From positions 1 through 8,549 of the forward strand of contig DAOUOU010000116.1 of NCBI GenBank assembly GCA_030626465.1: 8,549 bases of DNA. Reading direction: 5' to 3'. Below are positions 1-6,499 of the stretch, piece by piece (the stretch's first letter is position 1; every line of letters starts with the position of its first letter). Source of the stretch: Bacteroidales bacterium. GTDB taxonomy: Bacteria > Bacteroidota > Bacteroidia > Bacteroidales > UBA10428. The notes below the pieces were generated by a model that was given only the letters and a program-made list of their open reading frames with translations, was not told the origin of the DNA and did not search any database. The position numbers were made by a program, and so were the translations under genes.

Positions 1-99
1 AAATTCCGGCTTTTCTCTATTGCTGGTTGTTTCTTATAAATACCTACTGAAAAAATAGCCTGCCTTACGTCCCTATGATCATTGTAAGATAATTTTACA
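1..99 (-). other. Inverted fragment of MG2-like coding sequence
   Basis: All three forward frames are interrupted here (stops at 37, 76 and 85; at 56; at 48 and 90), so the gene at 100-1221 cannot be extended leftward. The reverse strand is open from 293 to the left edge. Over 1-99 it reads NVKLSYNDHRDVRQA, then IFSVGIYKK, then QPAIEKSRNF. This resembles the beta-strand pattern of macroglobulin-type (MG2) domains that normally precede the carboxypeptidase-regulatory-like domain in large Bacteroidota plug-containing surface proteins, which is the part missing from the next gene. The part of the reverse frame over 100-293 is probably only a shadow of the forward gene. A short hairpin (83-89 with 93-99, loop of 3) sits at the apparent junction. 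I infer an inverted piece of the same gene, either a real inversion or a chimeric contig end. The family resemblance is from memory. Confidence 0.4.
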
Positions 100-1221
100 T
101 TGTTTATCTTCCTGGTTTCCAAATTATCAGGTAGAGAGGAAATGCTCAAGGCTTCATCACGGGGAGAGGTATTTATGTATCCGGTTGAAGATATTGGAAT
201 ATTGTATTCGGGCAATGTTGTCAATTCATTGAACAATACTCCAGTGCATGGCATAGAAGTTGTACTTTCAATAAAAGATACCCTGCCTGAGGTTCAGTCG
301 GGTATAACGGATTCAGAAGGTCAATTTGTTTTTCTTATTGACAAATACACCAGTAAGAAAGCATATATAGATTTATACAAAGATGGAAACAGGTTAACCG
401 GAAGTTTTAAGATCCGGATCGACAAAAAATTCTTCTACGATAAAAGTACAAAAGAATCTTACTCGCTTGTTCAGTCTTCTGGAACAGACTTTACCGGTGC
501 AATTGAGGATGAGGCACAACGCGTGATCATACAACGCGCATTTGGAAACCAGAATCTTGACCGGATCGATAGTCTGACAACTCTTCCTTACGCGAAGGGC
601 TCATTTTACGGAGAACCATTACTGGTTGTTTACCCGGGGGAATACTTTTTTCTTCCAAATTTCGTAGAGATAGCTAGAGAAATAGTTCCAAGGGTTAAAT
701 ATAAAACCGGTAAAACCGGTTGTGAGTTTATAGTCACACACGTTGAAAACAATACCAGATCGAACAAACCTTTGGTATTGCTCGATGGTGAACCGGTCAT
801 AAATTTATGTGATATTCAATTGTTGAATTCAGACCATATTCATAGAATAGAAGTTCAGTCGGGAATGAGAGTTGTTGGCAACTATTTATACGACGGTCTG
901 GTAGCTATTTATACTACACCCATGTACAAATCTAAACTTGATAATAAGAATGACAGACTTATTTTCGATGTACCGGGATTTTCATTGAACCCATCATTTG
1001 GTGATGTTTTTCCAATTGTAAAGTATAATAAACATTCAATAAGTCCGGATTTCAAGAATCAGCTTTACTGGAATTCGAATGTGACAATAAAAAATGGAGA
1101 AGAGGTTGAAATAGAGTTTATTACAACAGATGAGGAAAGTGAATATATACTTGAGATTGATGGATTTGCTGATGATGGTATGCTTATCCATTTCCAGAAA
1201 GTATTTACTGTAAATCAATAG
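100..1221 (+). CDS. Surface protein, regulatory-like plus plug-like, 5'-truncated
   Basis: This is the C-terminal portion of a Bacteroidota cell-envelope protein; molecular function unknown. The frame opens at a TTG at 100 (first ATG at 142), with no ribosome binding site and no signal peptide, so neither looks like a natural start. Relative to the TTG, residues about 33-90 form a carboxypeptidase-regulatory-like beta sandwich (ILYSGNVV, then TDSEGQFVF). Residues about 185-275 resemble a TonB-dependent receptor plug: PLVLLDGEPV at 224-233, then HRIEVQSG and DGLVAIYTT. Residues about 322-371 form a terminal beta domain starting LYWNSNV, typical of this family. Such proteins usually carry a signal peptide and MG2-like domains and run to roughly 750-950 residues, so about half is missing. 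A perfect 9-base in-frame duplication at 703-720 gives KTGKTG. The next gene follows 21 bases downstream, so the two may be co-transcribed. Domain calls are reasonably firm; whether the copy is functional is doubtful. Confidence 0.7.
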   Translation: MFIFLVSKLSGREEMLKASSRGEVFMYPVEDIGILYSGNVVNSLNNTPVHGIEVVLSIKDTLPEVQSGITDSEGQFVFLIDKYTSKKAYIDLYKDGNRLTGSFKIRIDKKFFYDKSTKESYSLVQSSGTDFTGAIEDEAQRVIIQRAFGNQNLDRIDSLTTLPYAKGSFYGEPLLVVYPGEYFFLPNFVEIAREIVPRVKYKTGKTGCEFIVTHVENNTRSNKPLVLLDGEPVINLCDIQLLNSDHIHRIEVQSGMRVVGNYLYDGLVAIYTTPMYKSKLDNKNDRLIFDVPGFSLNPSFGDVFPIVKYNKHSISPDFKNQLYWNSNVTIKNGEEVEIEFITTDEESEYILEIDGFADDGMLIHFQKVFTVNQ

Positions 1222-1242
1222 AATGAAATTGCTGCAACAGAT

Positions 1243-1956
1243 ATGAAAAAATTTTCATTGCTACTCGTATTATTCTTTGTGTCTTTGAATCTAAGATCAC
1301 AGGATCTGATCCGTTCATCTGAAATGTACCCTGAATTAAGATATTATTCATTGAGAGGCGAAGTATTCTTTACTGCTTATCGCCAGGTGAAAGGTACATC
1401 CTATTTTTCTGACGATTGGATCTCGGGGAATATTAATCTGAAAGAAGGAAAGGAAATAAGAAATGTAAAAATTAAGTTTGACGTATATGCACACAGGATT
1501 CTGGTATATCATGAAAGCTTAAAGCGAATTGTAATTATAGAGAAGGAGCAGGTACTGGATTTTGTGATAATGGATGGAAAATCGGAGAGAATATTTAAGA
1601 AAATGCTTGATATAAATTCGAAATCAAAGGTATATAATGGTTGTTTTCTTGAAATACTGTCAGAAGGATCCATCTCTCTGTACAAGCTATATTATAAGGA
1701 TGTGATGCCATTAAAAAATCCTGACCAGAAATTCATCGAGGAGTTTCTTGATGAAACCGATTATTTTGTTGGTTTCAACAACCAATACAAACAAGCCAGA
1801 TTAAGCAGAGCATACTTTTTACATAATTTTCCCGAGTACAAAATCGCAATAAGAAAATTCATCAGAAAGAAGAACTTAAAGGTAAGAAAGGAGAAGGACT
1901 TTGTTATAGCAATTGAATATGTGAGCGAACTTACCGGGCTATTAGAAAGTCACTAG
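1243..1956 (+). CDS. Secreted protein of unknown function, 237 aa
   Basis: I do not recognise a named family. The first 20 residues are a classical signal peptide: a KK start, then the hydrophobic run SLLLVLFFVSLNL, with probable cleavage after LRSQ. The mature protein is therefore exported to the periplasm or outer membrane. No lipobox cysteine is visible. The first half is beta-rich: a segment with SDDWISGNINL and VKIKFDVYAHRILV, of the kind seen in many Bacteroidota hypothetical proteins. The last ~50 residues are a basic helix-rich tail (FIRKKNLKVRKEKDF) ending in an amphipathic helix. I recall similar conserved hypothetical proteins in this phylum with this same FIKKNKLK-type ending. The ATG is supported by the signal peptide placed directly after it. 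The gene starts 21 bases after the truncated surface protein and may form a unit with it. Confidence 0.75.
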   Translation: MKKFSLLLVLFFVSLNLRSQDLIRSSEMYPELRYYSLRGEVFFTAYRQVKGTSYFSDDWISGNINLKEGKEIRNVKIKFDVYAHRILVYHESLKRIVIIEKEQVLDFVIMDGKSERIFKKMLDINSKSKVYNGCFLEILSEGSISLYKLYYKDVMPLKNPDQKFIEEFLDETDYFVGFNNQYKQARLSRAYFLHNFPEYKIAIRKFIRKKNLKVRKEKDFVIAIEYVSELTGLLESH

Positions 1957-2002
1957 AAAATATTTTCCAAATTGTTACCGTTCAGTTTTTACCTGAAATA
2001 AA

Positions 2003-2010
2003 TATCTTTG
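2003..2010 (+). promoter_or_regulatory. Probable lepA promoter -7 element
   Basis: TATCTTTG matches the Bacteroidota -7 consensus TANNTTTG exactly. Transcription would begin near 2016-2018, leaving a leader of about 18 bases before the ATG at 2035. No good -33 TTTG is present at the expected distance (CGTT at 1979-1982), so the call rests mainly on one element. The site overlaps a possible TTG start at 2008, which argues against that start. Confidence 0.5.
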
Positions 2011-2034
2011 TGCGCTGTATTAAGATTGTATTGC

Positions 2035-3822
2035 ATGAATAACATACGGAACTTTTGTATCATTGCGCATATTGATCATGGCAAAAGCACCATTGCTGAC
2101 AGACTTCTGCTTACTACCGACACTTTATCTGAGAGAGACTTCCAGGATCAGGTCCTTGACAGCATGGATCTCGAGCGTGAACGAGGCATAACCATTAAGA
2201 GTCATGCAATACAAATGGAGTATGAGTATGAGGGGCAGAATTATTTACTTAATCTGATTGACACTCCCGGCCATGTTGATTTTTCCTATGAGGTTTCACG
2301 TTCCATAGCAGCTTGCGAAGGAGCTCTTCTGATTGTTGATGCAACGCAGGGTATACAGGCACAGACCATTTCCAATCTTTATCTGGCAATTGAGCACGAT
2401 CTTGAGATTATTCCTGTAATGAATAAAATGGATATGCCCAGTGCTATGCCTGATGAGGTGAAGGACCAGATTGTTGATCTTACTGGCTGCAAACCGGAAG
2501 ATATCATTGAAGCCAGCGGAAAGACAGGACAGGGTGTGGATCGTATCCTTAGTGAGATCATTAAAAAAATTCCCCCTCCGGCTGGCGATCCGGAAGCCCC
2601 TCTTCAGGCCCTGATTTTTGATTCGGTCTTTAATTCATATCGTGGAATATTTGCCTACTTTAAAATTGTAAATGGCACAATTTATAGCGGCGATTACGTA
2701 AAGTTTGTAGCCACGGATTGTCAGTACAATGCAGATGAGATAGGTATCTTAAGGTTAGAAACCAAGCCACGTAAGAAGTTAAGCGCAGGTGATGTTGGCT
2801 ATATTATTTCAGGGATAAAAAACTCACGGGAGGTGAAAGTGGGTGATACGATCACTCATGTTGAAAAACCCTGCGACAAAGCCATTGAAGGATTTGAAGA
2901 TGTTAAGCCTATGGTTTTTGCAGGCATCTATCCTGTTGATGCCGATGCGTATGAAGAATTGCGTTCCTCAATGGAAAAGCTTCAGCTAAATGATGCTTCA
3001 CTGGTTTTTGAGCCCGAATCGTCAGCAGCTCTTGGATTTGGATTTCGCTGCGGATTTTTGGGTCTCCTTCATATGGAAATTGTCCAGGAGCGACTCAATC
3101 GCGAATTTGATATGGATGTGATCACTACTGTGCCTAATGTATCATTCAAAGCATACACTACAAAGGGTGATGTAATAGATGTACACAATCCATCGGGGAT
3201 GCCCGGTCCTAATATTCTTGATCATGTTGAAGAACCATACATCCACGCACAGATTATTTCCAAATCGGAATTTGTGGGTTCAATAATGAAATTATGCATT
3301 GATAAGAGGGGAACACTAAAAAATCAGGTCTATCTTACAAGTGACAGGGTTGAAGTGACATTTGAAATGCCTCTTTCCGAAATAGTTTTCGATTTTTACG
3401 ACAAATTAAAAAGCATTTCAAAAGGTTATGCTTCTTTCGATTATCACCAGACAGGATACAAATCTGCTCATCTTGTTCGCCTTGATATTTTACTCAATGG
3501 AGAAATGGTCGATGCTCTTTCTGCCCTGATTCACAGGGATCATGCTTATAATTTTGGCCGTCGAATTTGTGAAAAACTTAAAGAGCTGATTCCCAGGCAA
3601 CAATTTGATATTGCCATCCAGGCTGCTATTGGTTCAAAAATAATTGCCCGTGAAACTGTGAAAGCCGTGAGAAAAGATGTTACAGCAAAATGTTACGGTG
3701 GGGACATTACCCGGAAACGAAAATTGCTGGAAAAACAGAAGAAAGGAAAGAAACGAATGAGACAGGTTGGAAATGTGGAAGTTCCACAGAATGCATTTCT
3801 TGCTGTTTTGAAACTTGATTAG
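2035..3822 (+). CDS. lepA: Elongation factor 4 (LepA)
   Basis: LepA is a ribosome-associated translational GTPase, related to EF-G, that acts on ribosomes during initiation and elongation, especially under ionic stress. It is cytoplasmic and partly membrane-associated. From the ATG at 2035 it is 595 residues, the usual length, and begins MNNIRNFCIIAHIDHGKS, the canonical LepA start. An in-frame TTG at 2008 would add nine residues but overlaps the promoter. All G motifs are present: G1 AHIDHGKS at 11-18; G2 in RERGITIKS at 48-56; G3 DTPGH at 76-80, with the catalytic histidine H80; G4 NKMD; G5 in SGKTG. The EF-G-like domains II, III and V follow. The LepA-specific C-terminal domain ends with AKCYGGDITRKRK, the lysine-rich segment and GNVEVPQNAFLAVLKLD. 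The gene is intact. The sulfatase-fold gene begins 35 bases downstream and may share its transcript. Confidence 0.98.
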   Translation: MNNIRNFCIIAHIDHGKSTIADRLLLTTDTLSERDFQDQVLDSMDLERERGITIKSHAIQMEYEYEGQNYLLNLIDTPGHVDFSYEVSRSIAACEGALLIVDATQGIQAQTISNLYLAIEHDLEIIPVMNKMDMPSAMPDEVKDQIVDLTGCKPEDIIEASGKTGQGVDRILSEIIKKIPPPAGDPEAPLQALIFDSVFNSYRGIFAYFKIVNGTIYSGDYVKFVATDCQYNADEIGILRLETKPRKKLSAGDVGYIISGIKNSREVKVGDTITHVEKPCDKAIEGFEDVKPMVFAGIYPVDADAYEELRSSMEKLQLNDASLVFEPESSAALGFGFRCGFLGLLHMEIVQERLNREFDMDVITTVPNVSFKAYTTKGDVIDVHNPSGMPGPNILDHVEEPYIHAQIISKSEFVGSIMKLCIDKRGTLKNQVYLTSDRVEVTFEMPLSEIVFDFYDKLKSISKGYASFDYHQTGYKSAHLVRLDILLNGEMVDALSALIHRDHAYNFGRRICEKLKELIPRQQFDIAIQAAIGSKIIARETVKAVRKDVTAKCYGGDITRKRKLLEKQKKGKKRMRQVGNVEVPQNAFLAVLKLD

Positions 3823-3857
3823 AATTCACTTTTTTTTTGTTCTGAAAGAATCCAAGA

Positions 3858-5786
3858 ATGAATAGTTACATTTTCATTTCGCATCTGATCGCTTTGTTAA
3901 AGCGACTTGCTTTGGTTCTTATCCTTTTCTTGATCACAAGGTTGTTGTTCCTTATTTTCTCCTTATCCTATTTCAGGCCGGTTGAATATGCGCAAGTGTT
4001 CAGAGCTTTCTTTTTTGGTATCAGATTCGATTATATCGTCATATTCTACCTGAATATTGTATTTATTTTGTTCCATTTGTTTGCATTTAAGAAAACGGGT
4101 TCTAAATTATCCCAGACAATTTTGAAATGGTTGTTTGTGATTGTGAACACTATATTGTTGCTGGGTAATTTTATTGATATTGAATTCTTTGAATTTAGCA
4201 GGAAACGAAGTGGTTGGGATTTACTGGATATGCTTTTTGGTAGCTCAGATACTCTGATTATGCTCCCTCACTATATCATCAATTACTGGTACATTCTCAT
4301 TTTGTGGATTGCCTCGATAGTTGTACTTATTCGTTTTTATCCGAAACTGGTAATGAAAAATTACACACACATTTCATCATCCACAGCGAATAAAATTCTG
4401 GCACCTGTTTTCGCACTTGTTGTGCTTGGAGCAGGATTTGTTTATGCAAGGGGATTGGAAGCCAAACCTATAAGGATTATCTCAGCCAATAAATATGTTA
4501 AACCGAAGTATATACCTTTATTGTTTAATACTCCGTTTAAAATTCTGAACACCATTAATCAGCATGCCGAAGGTGTTGCCGATTTTTATCCCCTTGCACA
4601 ACTACCCGGTATTTACAGTCCGGTTCAGAAATTACACAATTCAGGTAAGATTAAGCCTAAGAATGTATTCATTATCATACTTGAAAGTTTTGGTAAAAAC
4701 TTTACGGAAGCAAAAAATGAAAATGGGGTAAGCTATGCTCCCTACTTTAATTCACTGGCGAATAAAGGCTTAAATTGTACCAGGGCTTATGCAAATGCTG
4801 ACAACTCAATTGGAGCCTTACCAACCATTGCAGGCGGGTTTCCTTCTTTTATCAAAACAGCTTTTGTGAGTTCGGCATATTCTATCAATGCAGTACGTGG
4901 ATTGGGAACCATACTGAAAAAGGAAGGCTATCAGACAGCATTTTTTCACGGGGGCTTGAATGGAACAATGGGCTTTGATAAGTTTTGCCAAATGGTTGGA
5001 ATTGAAAACTACTATGGAAGAAACGAATTTGATAACGATACTTACTATGATGGTGGATGGGGGATCTTTGATGAAGAATTTTTTCAGTTCACTGCTGAAC
5101 AAGTGAATGCTTTTGAGAAACCCTTTTTTGCCGTTTTGTTTTCATTGTCGTCTCATGATCCATACCCCATGCCAGGGAGATATAGCAATACCTTTTTCCC
5201 GGGTGATAATAAGGTGCTGAGAAGCATTGCTTATACCGATTATTCATTAAAGAAATTTTTTGAGACTGTTCAGGAAATGGACTGGTATGAGAATACACTG
5301 TTTGTGATTTGCCCCGATCATATTTCAACGCTGGGAGAAGAAGAATCACAATTCATTCAGAACCGGATACCCATTGTATATTATTGCAGTTCCGATACAA
5401 TTCTAAGAGGCACCTACAGCGGCGTAACTCAACAATTGGATATTTTCCCATCCATTCTTGATTATTTAGGCTTTTCAAATTCTTTTGTTTCTTTCGGCAA
5501 AAGTATCTTTCGTGAAGATTACAGATTTGCAGTGAGTAAATCAGGAGTAAATTTCCAGGTTATCGATTCTGCATTGTTTATTGATTTCGATGGTGAGAAA
5601 ACGATACAGGTTCAAAATCACCTTAACGATTCTTTATTTGAACAAAACATATTGAAACAAGGAAATAATATTCATGATGATCTTGAATCTGTCACAAAAG
5701 CCTACTTGCAAAATTATTATTATCGTTTGAACAATAACCTGCTTGCCGATACACTTTATTTGCATTCATTGATAAATAATAATTAG
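3858..5786 (+). CDS. LTA-synthase-family membrane sulfatase-fold enzyme
   Basis: This is a membrane-anchored, alkaline-phosphatase-superfamily enzyme related to lipoteichoic acid synthase. Homologues transfer phosphoglycerol or similar head groups, or hydrolyse phosphate or sulfate esters, outside the cytoplasmic membrane. Gram-negative Bacteroidota make no LTA, so the substrate here is unknown. Five hydrophobic helices fall at about 12-36, 47-76, 88-107, 142-159 and 180-198. The extracytoplasmic catalytic domain spans roughly 267-550. Visible probable active-site residues are E276 (NVFIIILESFG), S317 in NSIGALP at the nucleophile position, H433 (SSHDPYP), and D487-H488 (CPDHIS). W401 and H364 also sit in conserved-looking blocks. 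The family nucleophile is Thr in LtaS and often Ser in Bacteroidota relatives. A tail of about 90 residues follows the catalytic domain. The 642-residue length is normal. It lies 35 bases after lepA with no promoter between, so co-transcription is likely. Fold and family are firm; the substrate is not. Confidence 0.9.
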   Translation: MNSYIFISHLIALLKRLALVLILFLITRLLFLIFSLSYFRPVEYAQVFRAFFFGIRFDYIVIFYLNIVFILFHLFAFKKTGSKLSQTILKWLFVIVNTILLLGNFIDIEFFEFSRKRSGWDLLDMLFGSSDTLIMLPHYIINYWYILILWIASIVVLIRFYPKLVMKNYTHISSSTANKILAPVFALVVLGAGFVYARGLEAKPIRIISANKYVKPKYIPLLFNTPFKILNTINQHAEGVADFYPLAQLPGIYSPVQKLHNSGKIKPKNVFIIILESFGKNFTEAKNENGVSYAPYFNSLANKGLNCTRAYANADNSIGALPTIAGGFPSFIKTAFVSSAYSINAVRGLGTILKKEGYQTAFFHGGLNGTMGFDKFCQMVGIENYYGRNEFDNDTYYDGGWGIFDEEFFQFTAEQVNAFEKPFFAVLFSLSSHDPYPMPGRYSNTFFPGDNKVLRSIAYTDYSLKKFFETVQEMDWYENTLFVICPDHISTLGEEESQFIQNRIPIVYYCSSDTILRGTYSGVTQQLDIFPSILDYLGFSNSFVSFGKSIFREDYRFAVSKSGVNFQVIDSALFIDFDGEKTIQVQNHLNDSLFEQNILKQGNNIHDDLESVTKAYLQNYYYRLNNNLLADTLYLHSLINNN

Positions 5787-5830
5787 GATAAGGAAAATTC
5801 TATTTATAACGCCATGTATAATAATTTCAA

Positions 5831-5862
5831 TTTGAATTGATCGATTTATTCCATTAATTTTG
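5831..5862 (+). promoter_or_regulatory. Bacteroidota-type promoter for the 5891 gene
   Basis: TTTG at 5831-5834 and TAATTTTG at 5855-5862 are separated by exactly 20 bases, fitting the phylum's -33/-7 consensus (TTTG, 19-21 bases, TANNTTTG). Transcription would start near 5868-5870, leaving a leader of about 20 bases before the ATG at 5891. It shows that the small exported protein is transcribed independently of the sulfatase-fold gene, across a gap of 104 AT-rich bases. Confidence 0.7.
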
Positions 5863-5890
5863 AGATTATTCATCCATTAAATTCAACACT

Positions 5891-6433
5891 ATGAAACGCT
5901 TATCAATATTTATGATCATCTCATTGTTTTTCTTATCCGGAAATGCCTTCACACAGGAGAATGATATTGAGCATATTCAGCTCACAACCGGTGATGTAAA
6001 AACTTTTATTCAATCATTTCCTTCAATTAAGAAAGACCTTGAGAAGCTGGATATTAAATACGACAATGAAAATCATGATTTTACTTTGCCTGAAGCTACT
6101 GAAATTCTTAACGAAGTAAATGCCATTGTAACAAAACATGGCTATAAAGATTATTCTGATTTTTTAGTAAAAACTGCAACAATAGCCGTTACTTATGCAT
6201 CCATTCGATTGGATGTGGAAAGTAAGAATGCGCAGCCGGACTTTGACGAAGCCATTAAAGAAATCCAGGAAAATTCATACTATTCACCAGAACAAAAAGA
6301 GCAGATGATAGCAATGATGAAACAAAGTTCTCAAACTCTCGAAACCATGAGTGAAGATATGGCTGATCCCGGAAACATTGCAGTTGTAACTCCTTATGTT
6401 GATGAAATTGAAGCAGTGCTGGAGGACGATTAA
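5891..6433 (+). CDS. Small exported helical protein of unknown function
   Basis: The product is 180 residues. Residues 1-22 are a signal peptide (KR start, hydrophobic run FMIISLFFL, then AFTQ before the probable cleavage), so the mature protein of about 158 residues is periplasmic or secreted. There is no lipobox cysteine. The mature part is acidic and almost entirely helical by composition. It has a short opening segment with TTGDVKTFIQSFPSIKKDL, a central GYKDYSDFLVKT, an SPEQKEQMIAMMKQ helix, and a closing PYVDEIEAVLEDD. I recall small exported bacterial proteins with the same overall pattern (opening helix ending in FP or LP, a GY/F-xxYxxF block, SPEQKxQM, and an ending of xxPYxDEI), but no established function. 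It contains no cysteine and no visible catalytic motif. It has its own promoter and faces aspS convergently, which suggests a single-gene unit. Confidence 0.75.
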   Translation: MKRLSIFMIISLFFLSGNAFTQENDIEHIQLTTGDVKTFIQSFPSIKKDLEKLDIKYDNENHDFTLPEATEILNEVNAIVTKHGYKDYSDFLVKTATIAVTYASIRLDVESKNAQPDFDEAIKEIQENSYYSPEQKEQMIAMMKQSSQTLETMSEDMADPGNIAVVTPYVDEIEAVLEDD

Positions 6434-6462
6434 GCTTTATTTTTTGCATGTAACAATAGAAT

Positions 6463-6499
6463 AAAATAATTTAAGACCTTAAGGTAGTTTATTTTTTTT
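6463..6499. terminator. Possible bidirectional terminator between convergent genes
   Basis: The gap between the two stop codons is 55 bases. AAAATAA at 6463-6469 can pair with TTATTTT at 6489-6495, enclosing the perfect palindrome ACCTTAAGGT at 6476-6485. An eight-T run at 6492-6499 follows on the plus strand and overlaps the last aspS codons; A-rich sequence gives the mirror arrangement for aspS transcripts. The stem is AT-rich and broken, so it is weak as a terminator; the call rests partly on location. Confidence 0.35.

Noticed and set aside
1036..1218. Minus-strand open frame of 60 codons
   Set aside because: It is antisense to the conserved C-terminal beta domain of the surface protein and has no supporting features.
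2008..2034. Upstream TTG start extending LepA by nine residues
   Set aside because: It overlaps the -7 promoter element, and the added residues are absent from the usual LepA N-terminus.
3823..3857. Nine-T run after lepA as a terminator
   Set aside because: No stable stem precedes the T run, and the next gene starts within 20 bases in the same direction.
4818..5349. Two minus-strand open frames of 94 and 86 codons
   Set aside because: They are antisense to the catalytic domain of the sulfatase-fold enzyme, overlap each other, and have no promoter or credible start context.
6476..6485. ACCTTAAGGT as an operator
   Set aside because: It lies between two converging gene ends rather than near a promoter; at most it is part of a weak terminator.
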